A stretch of DNA of 64,000 nt from Zasmidium citrigriseum (GCA_002786025.1 NHNW01000021.1:372001-436000); one strand, 5' to 3'. Shown: positions 34,101 through 45,853, counted from the first letter of the stretch. Notes: generated from the letters alone by a model not told the origin. Translations and numbers: made by a program.

Positions 34101-35005
34101 CTGCTTTCTGCCGCGGCTTCGGAGAATTTACCTCGAGTGGAGCGGGAATTGGATACCACTGTTGGAACGAAGAGGCCATGGCAACAATGGTCCAGGACCT
34201 TAAGGACCCTATTGACCTCTTGGAATCATTGACCGGAGAACAAGAAAGGCGAATCCTCAGTGATATTGATGCCGCGCTGGAAATTGATTCTTTGGGTAAG
34301 AAAGTGTCCAACTCCTGCCTGGCAAAAGGCCCTTGCTGACTCGCCCCTGAACAATAGCCAACGATCTTGAAGATTCCCACGATGCACTGGAATCACTCCT
34401 CACACTGTTGCCCGCTCGCCAGCAGCTCATGAGAGACAGCGTTAAGAATTCTATGCGCGCCTTTGATGCCCGCTACAAGTAGTGCCATCAATCCCCAAGC
34501 TCAATACGTATCCAACTGACCCTCTTTCTCCCAGCACCCTCAAACACGACGTAACCGAATCTTCTCGCACCGCCTTCTTCGGCAGAGCCCTGGACCCGAC
34601 CTACATAGCCTGCCAACAAGACGCAGGTAAGTTCGGCATCATCCCACTGACGCTGACAATCAGTTGACAAGCCATTTCTTCTATCTGTCAGGAAAGGGCA
34701 GCCGAGACCGCAACTACGCCCGCATTTCCAACGCAATGACCAATGTCCATCTCTATGAAAGAATCCTCGACCGTTTCGACACGGAGCTCTCTGCGCACGT
34801 CGCAGCATTGCAACAAGAGCTTCGAGATGAGCTGACGCAGCATGTAACTGCGTTACGGCAGTCTTTGGATTTGCTACGGGCGGAGAACGCCGTTGAGGAG
34901 AGTGAACGAGATCCAGAGTTCCGGCGAAGAGTCGAGGAGGCATTGAATGAGGCCAAAGAAGGATTGGAACGAGTCAACGGGGAGGTCGAAGAAGTCCAGG
35001 TCTGA
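31179..35005 (+). CDS. Large P-loop GTPase, second SLIP-GC/dynamin-like gene
   Basis: Fourteen exons: 31179-31184, 31238-32038, 32096-32565, 32626-32681, 32737-32924, 32975-33174, 33227-33253, 33315-33693, 33762-33840, 33907-33951, 34032-34295, 34358-34478, 34535-34626, 34692-35005; 1013 residues. A disordered Ser/Pro/Arg-rich N-terminus of about 170 residues contains a repeated unit (SIANRLSNVR, then SITDRLANAR). The GTPase core starts with P-loop GESGAGKSSLLNSLLD; a switch I-like CTC follows, then G3 DLPGLNDLN and a probable G4 TRSD. The rest is helical with a terminal coiled coil (AALQQELRDELTQHVTALRQ). The two-codon first exon and small internal exons make the model less certain than its reading frame suggests. 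Its function is unknown. It is the same class as 8993-11802, but the sequences and intron positions differ widely. Confidence 0.75.
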
Positions 35006-35613
35006 TTCAACGATGTTGCTAACGGGCACATTTCGTCCGAGTCGTGGGGCTCACGGAAGAGCCGCACGGCATGCCAGGTCTACTTAAAGAACAGGAAAGT
35101 CTGTTCAACCACGCCTCGCCTTCTTCCTAGCTGCAAGTTTGTTCCTCAGTCTTGCGACTTTCAATTGCAGCTCCGCGTCTTCGAGTTCTGCATCCAGCCT
35201 ATCGTCGCCCTCATCTTCAGCACGGGAGTTCTCGTTCTCTGCATTGACGTTCGGTAAACTGTCTATGTCAATGGTAAATTCTCCTTACACCTGCTTCTGT
35301 AGAATGTGAGGCTCTGACTCTTGTCGGACTGTGGTCTCTTCATCGACGACCTCAGTCTCGAGCGCCTACGGTTCTGGGCCTGCAGTGAGATCGATCACAC
35401 TTTTCTCGACCTTTTCTACCTTGACATCGGATATGATAGACTCCGCTTTAGTAGACAGTCTACTTCTCATACCGAGGCTCTTACTACACTACCGCCCAGG
35501 TTGTCTTTGTCCAATTACCCCTTTGTACAACTCGAGTGTCCTCTTCTCCCTTTGTTCCTGTCCAATTCCAAGTCTTTCACCTCGCTACTTTCAACACGCG
35601 ATTTGCTCCTTTT
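35006..35613. other. Spacer containing a decayed gene tail
   Basis: It lies between the 3' ends of the GTPase and of the acidic protein gene. Apart from the relic described separately (35105-35470) nothing is recognised; the plus-strand frames here are Ser/Leu-rich shadows. Confidence 0.5.
35105..35470 (-). pseudogene. Degenerate tandem copy of the 3' end of the adjacent gene
   Basis: On the minus strand one frame reads VEKSVIDLTAGPEP, stop, ALETEVVDEE..., stop, then an open tail containing LDAELEDAELQLKVARLRNK and AARKKARRG before a final stop at 35107-35105. The intact gene just upstream ends VVDLTTPEP ... LQEAELELKIIQLKRK ... ARKRARQG. The same order of the VxDLT motif, the acidic stretch and the basic helical ending, at matching spacing, shows an old partial duplication. 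Two in-frame stops and no start mean it is not translated on its own. An alternative 3' exon is less likely because of those stops. Confidence 0.65.
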
Positions 35614-37288
35614 TCATCCCTGCCTCGCTCTCTTCCTCGCAAGCGTCTTGCGCTTGAGCTGGATGATCTTCAACTCCAACTCCGCCTCTTGCAACTGTAG
35701 CGCTTCGTCCTCATCCTCATCGACTTCGCCGTTAACGCCGGTCGTTTCGTTGCGCTCGGGATCCAGAACAGAGTCTCGCCGCGATCTGTCGTCGAAGTCC
35801 TCCTGCTTGAGATCTTCGGTATCCTCTTGCTTGACGTTGACGGCGGGCTCAGGGGTCGTGAGGTCGACGACTGCTTCACGGTTCTCAACGAGCTCACGCT
35901 GCTCGTTCTGCGCGTCCGGGGTGTACGGTCCTTGCTCTTGCTCAGTTGCATCTTCCATAGCTTCGTAGGCTTCCGGTTCTTCGATCGGCTGGTCTGGTTG
36001 CATCTCATCCTCGGAGTCGGAGGCATCGCCAAGATCCACAACTGTGGCGCGTCGAGCTGATGGCGTAGGAAGTGTCGAGGGTACTGATGGGAACTCGTAG
36101 CTTTCAAGAGAGTGCTCTTGATCTTGGACCGAAGCAGGCTGCTCGTTGTTCTCGTTGACCCTACGGCGAGTGCGACGGGAAGGGAAGTTGAGCCTCGCGG
36201 CTCTCAGTCCCATACGCGCAGCACGACCAAAGGTCGCTAGTGGGATGTCATCCTCCCCGTCGTCCTGCTCTTCCTCGTCGAGCTGTCCTTCCTCGTCGAT
36301 TTCACCGTGGGACGCGTCTCCACCGTCTTCACCGTCCTCGTCGTCTTCTATCGACTGAGTACGCATCCACATCGGTGTGTCCTCATTCCGACATTTCTTT
36401 CCGATCTCTGGATGAAAACCATTGCGCACCCAGTATCCTCTCGTAAACTTCCTCTGTACGTACTTCAGCAGATTCAAAGCCCGGTTGTACGCCTCCAGAT
36501 CCGACTCGACGAAATCGGTCTTGAACTTTGGGAACTTGATGGGTCCCTCGCCGACGTCCGGCAAGGTCTTGATCCACGGAGCGACGCGCTGGAGCTTTGC
36601 TGTGTTATTGTGCTGAAGCTGAGGATCGATCGATGCATCGGGCTTGTTATCCAGATCCTCCACCATGAGAATGAGAAGGTACGCCATTGCGGTCTTCTTC
36701 ATCTCAAGGAACTCCGCGTCCCGCTCTGCCAAAGTGACGAAGTAGTCTCTACTGGGCTTCCGCGGGTGAAGTTTTGTCAGGTCTTGCGGGTTCAGGGGAT
36801 ACTCGCTCTTATCAGCCTCGGGACGCAGAAAGTCGTCCCTGATCTTCTCCAATGCAGCCTCTACCGGCCCTTTTGTTGCCCACTTATCCTCGGTCCTATA
36901 GCGGAGGAAGTGCTCGAGGAAGAAATGCGAGACGCAGAAGCGACGAAGGTCTCGGACGCTGTCGAAACCCAAGTATGGGGCCAAGACCACTTCGACCTTG
37001 TGCACATGGTAGAAGCTGGCAGCGTCGGAAGGGTCACCTGGTTGTGCCTGAGAGGGTGCTGCTTCGGCGATTGTTCTTGCCGAATCCGTCTGCTGTAATG
37101 TTAGAGCAACTTTCATCCGACGGAATTGTAGAAGGGATGTCAAGGGCACATACTCTCTTGTCGGGGATCGCAGCTGATGGAGTTTCATCATCAGAATGCT
37201 TGCGTTTCTCACCACGGGGCGCGTGATAGGTGACGGGCATCGTGGCCAGACTCAATTCAGCAGGGAAGCTGATATCGCTCGGATCCAT
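35614..37288 (-). CDS. Acidic nuclear-type protein with SUMO-like motifs, function unknown
   Basis: Exons 37288-37154 and 37092-35614 give 537 residues. I do not recognise the family. The N-terminus has a basic KRKHSDDE patch. A folded helical middle (FYHVHKVEVVLAPYLGFDSV, LRRFCVSHFFLEHFLRY, FVTLAERDAEFLEMKKTAMA) is followed by a CRNEDTPMWMRT segment, then a long acidic disordered region. That region holds two hydrophobic-acidic SUMO-interaction-like motifs (VVDLGD, VVDLTT), and right after them VKQE and LKQE, both fitting the SUMO acceptor pattern hydrophobic-Lys-x-Glu. The end is a basic helix (KLKRKTLARKRARQG in part). Acidic tail, nuclear-type basic patches and SUMO motifs suggest a nuclear protein. 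Confidence 0.75.
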
Positions 37289-38059
37289 TGCGACGGCTCG
37301 CGGGCATGAGCGACGTGATGGTCGACAGGTCGCGAACGAGAAGTGGTGTGTCGAAGGTTTTGGCGTTGAAAGAGGAGGGTGTCCTAAGCAAGCTGGCGAA
37401 GCGACGCTAGCTCCTGGAACTCGCTCGTCAAGCATGTGAGACTTGAAGCCGAAAGGTGCCCCTGACAAAACAAAGCAACACTTGTGGGAATAAAGAAACA
37501 ACCACTGCGAGGGGTGTCAAGTAATTGGAGTCTTGAGCATGTGAGAAAAGAGACTCGTCTCTGCCGTTGACATTCGCAGCTGACTGCGGTCGTTTTGTTT
37601 GATTCAAATGTGAAGACGCGTCCAGATAGACGATGAGCAAAAACGAGTACCACGATACAGAAATGACATATCGATTGAAACTGCTCACTCACATTGCCCA
37701 TTAATGCCACCTGAGGATTGGTACCACAGCATATGAAAGAAGTACTTCAAGAGCTCCTGAACGCAGTAAGCACATAATCAGGCATGTGACCATGGATTCG
37801 AACTCACGATAGTATAGGCCCCATTGCCGGAGCTCACGCTCAAACAAGACGAAGGGTTACTTTCAATGTTGTTCATTTTCATTAGGCGGCGTTGTCTGCA
37901 CTCATAGCTAGACCGCCTGCTCCATCAACGCCATGCACATCTGGCGCCTCGCCCGTCGTCAATCAAATACACTGTCGGAATCGCTTCAACTCCCAAATGC
38001 AAAGAATCGGTTCATGATCTTCATCACAAGTAAGCAGGCCTCAGTCAGACTTTTCTCCA
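37289..38059. other. 770 bp spacer
   Basis: It contains the promoter of the acidic protein gene and the 3' UTR of the GABA transaminase gene. GGATTCGAACTC near 37794 resembles a tRNA T-loop on the minus strand but no cloverleaf can be built around it. Confidence 0.5.
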
Positions 38060-39672
38060 TCACGACTTAAGAACCTTCTCCATAGCATCCAAAAAGATAT
38101 CCGCATGCCTCTTCTGGAAGATCAGCATCGGCCTCAGACGCACAGCACTAGCACCCGAGCCACCAATGTTGATACCAACGCCCTTAGCCTTCTTCAAGAC
38201 CTCATCGCGACGGGGAGAGTCCCAGGCGATGAAAGTTCCCTGGCCCTTGCCACGCAGGTTCTGGATCTCGCCGGGGTACTTGGTGGCGAGGTTCTCGAGG
38301 CCGGCGTAGAGGTAGTCGCCCGTCTCGGCGGTGTTGTGCACGAGGTTGAGGCGGGCAATTTCGTTGATGATGGCGCGGAAGAGTAGGGCGCGGGCTGGGT
38401 CGCCCATCCAGGTCTAGGAAAATCGTCAGTCAATGTATGAAGTGATGGGGTGGATGATAGACTTACGTTGAATTGACGGTATGGCTTGTTGGGCCTCAGC
38501 TCAGGGTTGCCAAAGTAGTAACCCGCAGTCTGTGCCTTCTTAGAGAAAGTGACCATGTCCGGTGGGTCCTGGAGGTTCCAGTGCTCGTGAGCCCAGAACT
38601 TGCCAGTGGCACCAACACCAGTCTGAACCTCGTCAACGATCATAAGCACATCGTGCTTCCTGGTGATCTCGCGGAGACCCTTGAAGAAAGCCGGGCTGGC
38701 GTGGTTGTCACCACCCTCAGACTGGATTGGCTCGACGATGATGGCGGCTGGTGGGTTGTGGTAGGTGGTGAGGAGCTGCTCAACCTCAGCAAGGCAGCGA
38801 GCTTCCTCACGGGCGTTCTCCTCGGCGTGCTGCTCGAGTGGGTACTTGAGAGCAGGGAAGGAGGCCTGTGGCCAGTCGAAAGCAGGAATGTCGAGCTTGT
38901 GGATTGGCTTGGAGCGGGTAGTCGAGAGGGAACCGAACAGACGGCCGTGGAAAGCAGTCTTGAAGGAGAGGATAGACATGTTGGGCGAACCAGGAGATTG
39001 GTTGTTCATCGACGACTCGATCTCCTCAGGAGTGAACTCGACATCAGCACCACCACGCTGCTGGCGACGCTTCCACATAAACGCGGCTTTATACGCAAGC
39101 TCGTTGGCATCAGAACCAGCCTGAGCAGTGAAGACCTGGTCGCAACCCTTGGGAGCCACACGGAGGATACCCGTCTCAAGAATCTGAGCCCAGTCGTGCT
39201 GAGGGAAGTTACCCAACGCCGGCCTGTTGATAATAGCAGAAGCCATATCGGGGCTGGTAGCAGCAAGCAGCAGGCTTGGGTTGCTGTATCCCACTGGGAT
39301 GGAAGCAATCTGTGCGTATACGTCCAGCAGGACATTGCCGTCCAAATCAGCGATGTAGTTGCCAAAGCTGTTCTGGTAGTTGGCCATCATGTTCAACGAC
39401 CGTGTGTCAAACACCTTGTCGAGCTCTGCAATCGCCTCTTTCGACTTGGGGCCTGGGATCTCTGTTCTGATGACTGGACCCGACGGCTCGTCAGGGAAGT
39501 AAGGTTGCTCGACGGAGTCGGCGAGGTGAGGCTTTGCTGCCGCGGCAGCGCTGGCGCTTCGTGGTGGGCTCTGCGTTGCCATTGCTCGTCTCGTGGTGTT
39601 GAAGGTGGTCTGGCGGAATGACGATCGCAGTGCTGGCTGCAGACGTGCAGCGGTCCTCATAAACGATGCCAT
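38060..39672 (-). CDS. UGA1: 4-aminobutyrate aminotransferase (GABA transaminase)
   Basis: A PLP enzyme that moves the amino group of GABA to 2-oxoglutarate, giving succinate semialdehyde and glutamate. Exons 39672-38467 and 38413-38060 give 519 residues. The class III aminotransferase motifs are present: AQAGSDANELAYKAAFMWKR for phosphate binding, SFKTAFHGRLFGSLS, the cofactor-holding Asp in VLMIVDEVQTGVGATG, the PLP lysine in VTFSKKAQTAGYYF, and GKGQGTFIAWD with the terminal NIGGSGASAVRLRP. The N-terminus (MASFMRTAARLQPALRSSFR) looks like a mitochondrial presequence, and a second Met (AMATQSPP) at about residue 30 would give a form without it. Confidence 0.95.
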
Positions 39673-40586
39673 TGTGTGGGATTGTTGGGAGAGAAAGAAA
39701 AGGGCGAGGAGTGGAGAGGAGCGGTGTTTTTGCGGACACACAGAGGGTCTTATGAGACAGACGGCGGTATATGTATCTGGCGGTAGGCGGGGCGGCGTAT
39801 GGCAAGAGCTATCCTGTTGCGCCGCCTATGCCTGCCATTTGTGGTATGGTCGAATAGGGCCCTGCAAGTGAAGGAAGATCAGCCATGTGGTCGCGCTGGT
39901 ATCCACAACAAATCATTGGCTCAGCCACCAGCTTTCAAGTGATAATCCACAGCTTTGTACAGCTTCAAGCATTTGTCCCAGTTCAGTAGACACCGTGTCC
40001 AATCTGCAACGACCAGGCTGCCGGTCGGCACGCTCGGCCGTGGGGTCGCGTTCTGCGCTCACACCAAAACAGCCTGCAGATGCGAGAGATCGTCCCCCAG
40101 AGCACTTTTTGTCCGTAATCGTCCTTACCAACATGTGATCCCCTCGCCAAACCCTTCTCCATACCGCTTCACTTGGCAAGCATCACGCCCTGTGTACACA
40201 CAAGGATTTGCTCGATGAGTAAAACGTTCTAATCACGGGCAACTCGTTCGCCGCGATAACCTGCCCGTTCCGTTGATACGCCGCATCTCTGACCGTGGCA
40301 GACAACTTTCTTCGACTCGCGGAGGCCTACCAGTTTGTATAATCTTGGAATCGGACTGGCAAAATGTAAGTAAAGACCTACGCCGCTCAATGCATGCGGC
40401 ATGGCCATACAAATTACTTTTCTGTATGGCATCGCCATCATATCTATGCTACTTTACATTCATACTTCGCTGATGTTGGCGCCAAACTGTGGTCTGCCCA
40501 ATGACTTCTCATGCCTAGCAAGTTTCGCGGGACCGCTCTGCAAATACTGATTCGATTGCCCTCACACGATGATCACCAGACTCATG
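39673..40586. other. 914 bp spacer
   Basis: It contains the GABA transaminase promoter and the 3' UTR of the branching enzyme. Short frames only; no gene recognised. Confidence 0.5.
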
Positions 40587-42826
40587 CTAATAGCCCAGTG
40601 ATACATTCGACTTCCAGTTGGGATCGAGAGTCTCTTCGAGTGCGAGGACCTGCAACAAAGTTAGCTTTCAAGTCTCTCACATTCGTGGAACATTGGAAAC
40701 ATACCATGGCCGTCCTCGTTGGAACGTACACTTGCAGGAAGTTCTTACGGCCGTTCCACGCAAAGTCAGTCGTGAAGAAGCGCGTGTCGTTCTGGATCCG
40801 GCCAAGACCGCCAAACGCCGGATCGTCGGTGTTGAGTACCACTCTGTACGTGCCTGCTGCTTCGACACCAACCCGGTAGTCGGTGAAGGAGCTCGATGGG
40901 TGGAAGTTGAAGATCCACAAAAGGCCAGCTCTCTCAAAGACTACCACTTTGTCGCCCTCGTGCTTCAAGCTGATGTATGCTTGAGGCGAGTGAAGCCAGC
41001 CATACTTCTCCTCGGTCCACTGCATGCCCTTGTCGAACTCGTTGAGGAACCGGTATCTGAGGAGGTGGTCTTCCACGAGGTTAAACTGTCGACGGGCGTA
41101 GTGGAAGCTGTTGTTGTTGCCTTCACGTGGGAAGTCCAGCCACTCTGGATGGCCGAACTCGTTGCCTTCGAAGTTCAGATACGCCTCGCCTCCCAGACCG
41201 TGCGTGATGAGTCGGATCATCTTGTGGAGCGCCATGCCCCGCTCGATGACTGGCGTGAACTCGGAGAGGGTCGACATGTTGGTGTACATCTCAGCGTCGC
41301 AGAGCCAGAACAGAAGCGTCTTGTCACCGACCAGAGCTTGATCGTGGCTCTCTGCGTATGCAATCGTCTTCTCGCCGTGCCGCCGGTTGGTCAATGTGAA
41401 GCACAGGGCGCCCATGTCCCAGTCGATGTCTTGCTTCTCTTTTAGCCACTTGATGTACAGATCTGGCACAGCCATAGCAAGCCGGTAGTCGAATCCTATT
41501 CCACCCAGGCTCAGCTTGATGCACAGTGCAGGCATGCCACTGACGTCTTCCGCAATCGTGATAGAACTGGGGTAGAGGTTGTGCAGCATCTCATTCGCAA
41601 GCATCAGGTATACCACACCATCCTCGTCGACGCTCGGGCCGAAGTATTCGTGGTATCCTCCAGAGAAGCCCGTGCCAATGCCGTGGTGAGTGTAGAGCAT
41701 GCTGGTGACACCGTCGAAACGGAAGCCATCAAATTGGTACTCTTCCATCCAGAAGCGCAGATTGGACAGCAGGAATCGCAGAACTTCGTGGTGTCCGTAG
41801 TTGAAGAGCCGACTGTCCCACAGCTCATGTCGTCCCCGAGCTCCCTCGTGGAAGTAGAGGTGGTCGCTGTTGTCGAACATGTTCAATCCGTCCAGAACGT
41901 TCTTGCTAGCGTGAGAGTGCACGACGTCCAGCAATACGGTAATACCCATGCCATGTGCCGTGTCAATCAACTCTTTCAAGTCGTCTGGGAAGCCGTATCG
42001 AGAGGATGCAGCGAAGAAGGAGTTGATCTGGTAGCCGAACGAGGCGTAGTAGGCGTGCTCCATGATGGCCATGAGCTGGATGGTGTTGTAGCCAAGGTCT
42101 CGAATGCGAGGCAATGTGTTTTGCGTAAACTCCTTGTAGGTCGCAACCTTAGGCTCTGGGCTCGAGATACCAACATGAGCTTCATAGATCCTCGCACTCT
42201 GTGGCTTCGGGGGGCGAGGGTTCTTGAACTGGTACTTGTGTGGCGGATTCCAGAAGCGCGCATCGTAGACGGGCGAGACTGACAGGTCCTGTGTCACACG
42301 CTTTATCCATGCCGGTATCCTCTCTTGTCTTGCGTGGTCATTCGGCACCACCATACTGATCTTGATCTTGCTGTCGTGGGGAATAGCTGGCTGGCCATTG
42401 ACGGGTGGCAGGCTGATCTCCCACACACCGAACGGATCGCGGTGCATCTCATGGCTATCTCTGTTCCAACCGTTGAAGTCGCCGATCAGGTAGGCTCGCA
42501 AGGCAAAGGGTGCCCATTCGCGGTAGACTATGGTGTTGTCTGGCGAGACGTTGAACCCGAACTTCTCGTATCCTCTGGAGAACTTCTCCAGACCGCCTTC
42601 CGTCTTGTCTATTTGCTTGATCCAGTTCTGGGCTTTGCTGAAGCGAGATCGAAGGGCGGCTGAGTATGGCTCGAGCCATGGGTCGAGGGCGACGACACCT
42701 GAGAGGTTGTTAGCTGTGACAAGAGGCGACTTTCGGGCCACGCTCACCAGTGCCGTCGTTGCGAACTTGGTCGCTGGCAGGCTTCGCCATGACGCTGTCG
42801 GCGGAGGCCTCGTTGAGTTTGTCCAT
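40587..42826 (-). CDS. GLC3: 1,4-alpha-glucan (glycogen) branching enzyme
   Basis: This enzyme moves alpha-1,4 glucan segments to alpha-1,6 branch points during glycogen synthesis. Exons 42826-42748, 42698-40705 and 40649-40587 give 711 residues, the normal length. An N-terminal CBM48-like domain ([36 protein letters not shown]) leads into the GH13 barrel with its four regions: [24 protein letters not shown] carrying the catalytic Asp nucleophile, [11 protein letters not shown] carrying the acid Glu, and [12 protein letters not shown]. The last exon supplies the terminal segment [20 protein letters not shown] after RTAM. The start ([10 protein letters not shown]) is in a separate small exon. 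It is divergent from the ClpX gene. Confidence 0.96.
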
Positions 42827-43439
42827 GGTGGGCAATGTGCAGGACGAGGAGTGTTTGTTGAGGGAGAGAGGTCAGTAGCAGGTCAAGCAAACATGAAGGA
42901 GAGCCGCAAAGGGAGCAGGCGGCAAGCGAGGAGTGTGTGGGAAAGAAGACCCCTCATCAATGGCAGCGTCTAATTATTATTACGCTGCAAAGTGTCAGGC
43001 AATTGACGGGAGCAGGCACTGGCACTTTGCTTGGGAGCTCCCAGTTGCTGGGATGGCATCGTCATGCTGCAGCTCGCCTACTCCGGTAGCCTCAACACGC
43101 CTCAACCACACGCCGAATGCCTCCGAGAACAACGTTGGTGAGGAGACATGGCAAGAAACATCGCGATGTTGAGGGCAGCTGCCGCCATCCGTCAGTACCA
43201 CGCTGGATTTGGGGAAATTCAATGAAAAGCCCTGGTCGACACTTGGTGGAGGTGTGATTGAGGGCTGGAGAAGAGTGGGGAGCTTGGGCGCGCGCGGGGA
43301 TCGTGAGATGCCGGGGTATCGACTCATTCATTCACTTACACCTGCATCAAGACTTCACGTGCTTCTAAAGCTTATGGTCTAAGCGTTGCCTGCTTGCATT
43401 GGATCTCATGTGACGGAAATCGTTGGACTACTGCCGACC
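42827..43439. promoter_or_regulatory. Divergent promoter between GLC3 and MCX1
   Basis: These 613 bp serve both genes. The frame of the ClpX gene is open upstream to 43386, but no ATG precedes 43440 in that frame. Confidence 0.5.
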
Positions 43440-45353
43440 ATGGCACCCTTGACAGCTTCATCTTTCACCCCTCGAGCCAGGCTGACCTACCTGGCCCTCT
43501 CCGCCATCGTACAACGACAGCTGAGCATATCTGCACGTCGTCCCGATTCAGGCGTGTACTCCCGTTCAGACTTCAACAACCAGCCTTACACCGGCATATA
43601 CGAGCCCGGCCAGCCAACCGAAGGTCCATTACGAGATGCGTCCAACATTGGAGCGCCACGCATCACGCCCACCCTGCTCAAGCAGCACCTCGACCAATTC
43701 GTCGTCGGCCAGGAACGAGCCAAGAAGACCCTTGCAACCGCAGTGTACAATCACTATCAGAGAATACAAGAGCTGCAGAGGCGAGATGAAGAGGAGGAGG
43801 AATTGCTGGCACAGGAAGAGCGGAGGCGAATGTCACAACATCCTCGACATCCTGTAGAAGGTAGGGAAGGAGAGCTTAAGAGAGGGATTGCCGTGCCTTC
43901 GCTGACGAGAGACTGGCATGCTGAAGATGAGTTCCCCGGGCAGCAACAGACCATCAATCTTGGGCCGCCCCCGAGTTCGAGTCAGCAGCAAAGACCTTGG
44001 GAGTCTAATGGACCCGGGCCGCCTCCAGGATCTCCATTAGAGGATGCAAGTCCTTTGACCATAGAAAAGAGCAATGTACTACTATTGGGCCCATCAGGAG
44101 TTGGAAAGACACTCATGGCGAGGACATTGGCAAGAGTGTTGGAAGTACCATTCAGCATGTCCGACTGTACACCTTTTACTCAGGCAGGATACATTGGTGA
44201 GGATGCCGAAGTATGCGTACAGAGGCTACTAGCTGCTGCGAACTACGATGTGACCCGAGCAGAACGCGGTATAATCTGTCTGGACGAAATCGACAAGATA
44301 GCAACAGCCAAAGTCTCACACGGAAAAGACGTCAGCGGTGAAGGCGTCCAACAAGCCCTCCTTAAGATCATCGAAGGAACAACACTCCAAATCCAAGCCA
44401 AACAAGAGCGAGGCAGCGGAGCAGGCACAGACCGAAATCGAACACCGAACACCGGCTACCCAACTAACAGCCCCCTATCAGGTGGCAACATGGGCCAACC
44501 CTCCTCCCCCAGCCAAAAAGGCGAAGTCTACAACGTAAAAACCGACAACATCCTCTTCATCTGTGCTGGCGCCTTCAACGGCCTCCACAAAATGATCCTC
44601 GATCGAATAAGCAAAGGAGGCATAGGTTTCGGAGCCACAGTCCGCGCAGCACCGGGCTCCGATTCCAGCACAAACCAACACGAAACCATCCTGGAAGGCG
44701 AAGACGATCTCTTCGAGAAGCATCTCCCTTACTACATGCCTCCATCCCCACAAAACCTCCCCAACCCACCAAAAAGGACCTACAACACCCTCGACTTAGT
44801 CGAACCCCAAGACCTCCAAAAATACGGCCTCATCCCCGAACTCGTCGGCCGTATTCCCCTTTCCTGCGCTCTTTCGTCCCTCGACATCGAAGCCCTAGTC
44901 AAAGTCCTCACAGAACCCCGCAACTCCCTCCTAAAACAGTATCAACAACTCTTCTCTCTCTCATCCATCGAATTACGATTCACAACCCCCGCCCTCCACG
45001 CCATCGCCAGCACGGCAGCGAAAATGGGCACAGGGGCTCGTGGACTACGGACGGTGATGGAGAGGTTATTAGCAGACGCCATGTTCGAGACTCCAGGGTC
45101 AGGGATTAAATATGTCTTGATCAATGAAGATGTGGCGACGAGGAAGGGTGGCGCCGTCTACTTTCCACGTGGACAACAAAGTCGATTCCATGGGATGATC
45201 GCCGCAGAGGAAGAAGCGTGGGAAGAGAAGAAGAGGCAGGAGAATCCCGAAGAGAACGACTTCGAAGCCAGGGCGAGGAATAACAGCCAAGGTGGCGCGG
45301 CGAAGACCTTTGAAGAATATCGCGAGAAGGCGACTGCCGCCGGTTTTCAATAA
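43440..45353 (+). CDS. MCX1: Mitochondrial ClpX-type AAA+ unfoldase (Mcx1)
   Basis: ClpX is a hexameric AAA+ unfoldase; in yeast mitochondria Mcx1 acts without ClpP and activates 5-aminolevulinate synthase for haem synthesis. A single exon of 637 residues. The presequence is basic and hydroxylated ([20 protein letters not shown]). The conserved block [20 protein letters not shown] opens the ATPase. Walker A is [10 protein letters not shown], the pore loop is in [10 protein letters not shown], Walker B is [10 protein letters not shown], and [10 protein letters not shown] and [13 protein letters not shown] mark the sensor region. The N-terminal zinc-binding domain of bacterial ClpX is absent, as in fungal Mcx1. 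A disordered Gln/Pro/Gly-rich insert (about residues 135-200) and a second insert after [11 protein letters not shown] lengthen the protein. Confidence 0.94.
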   Translation: MAPLTASSFTPRARLTYLALSAIVQRQLSISARRPDSGVYSRSDFNNQPYTGIYEPGQPTEGPLRDASNIGAPRITPTLLKQHLDQFVVGQERAKKTLATAVYNHYQRIQELQRRDEEEEELLAQEERRRMSQHPRHPVEGREGELKRGIAVPSLTRDWHAEDEFPGQQQTINLGPPPSSSQQQRPWESNGPGPPPGSPLEDASPLTIEKSNVLLLGPSGVGKTLMARTLARVLEVPFSMSDCTPFTQAGYIGEDAEVCVQRLLAAANYDVTRAERGIICLDEIDKIATAKVSHGKDVSGEGVQQALLKIIEGTTLQIQAKQERGSGAGTDRNRTPNTGYPTNSPLSGGNMGQPSSPSQKGEVYNVKTDNILFICAGAFNGLHKMILDRISKGGIGFGATVRAAPGSDSSTNQHETILEGEDDLFEKHLPYYMPPSPQNLPNPPKRTYNTLDLVEPQDLQKYGLIPELVGRIPLSCALSSLDIEALVKVLTEPRNSLLKQYQQLFSLSSIELRFTTPALHAIASTAAKMGTGARGLRTVMERLLADAMFETPGSGIKYVLINEDVATRKGGAVYFPRGQQSRFHGMIAAEEEAWEEKKRQENPEENDFEARARNNSQGGAAKTFEEYREKATAAGFQ

Positions 45354-45853
45354 ACAAGAAACAAATCATGAAATGATACGGAATGAAATGGAATTCTCAA
45401 TGCAAATGTCTTCATGGCTACGTCTCAGCTACTAGTACCAAAAAGGACCGGTTTCTGTGTTGACGCCCAATAATCGACAATGTTTCTTCTGAAGTGCCTG
45501 TGCTGTGTGACCATGACCTGCTTGCTGCATTTCAACCGCTTCCTTCCTTCAATGTTGCAAAAGAGCCACAAGAAAAGAAAATCTCGCTTCAACGCTTCAA
45601 GTTCATGTCGTGGTGTCGTGTTGCTCATCTCTCATGGAATGTGTGACCGAAAGCCTGTCAAGAAGCCGCTCGTTACCATCGTCGGTCGTGTTATCGTCGG
45701 GATTTCGATTTCTTCGTCCAAGATGGCCAAATCATCCAAGTCGCCCGTTGAATTCGTCCGCGTCAGGCTCGACATCGACTGCGAGGCTCCTCCACTCTAA
45801 GGACGAGTCTAGAATCACAAGGTGTCAGCATATTGTATCCAAGAGAGCAGAAG
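45354..45853. other. Convergent 3' spacer
   Basis: It lies between the ClpX stop and the end of the next minus-strand gene. A GTTAGT donor at 45855 with a matching acceptor (CTAG before 45809) could add a short last exon ending at 45797. Confidence 0.45.

Noticed and set aside
37785..37805. tRNA-like T-loop sequence (GGATTCGAACTC, minus strand)
   Set aside because: The bases on either side cannot form a T stem, and no acceptor, D or anticodon arms are found at the right distance.
38473..39621. 382-codon plus-strand frame
   Set aside because: It is the antisense shadow of the GABA transaminase exon, whose motifs are unmistakable.
41581..42282. 233-codon plus-strand frame
   Set aside because: Antisense shadow of the branching enzyme catalytic domain.
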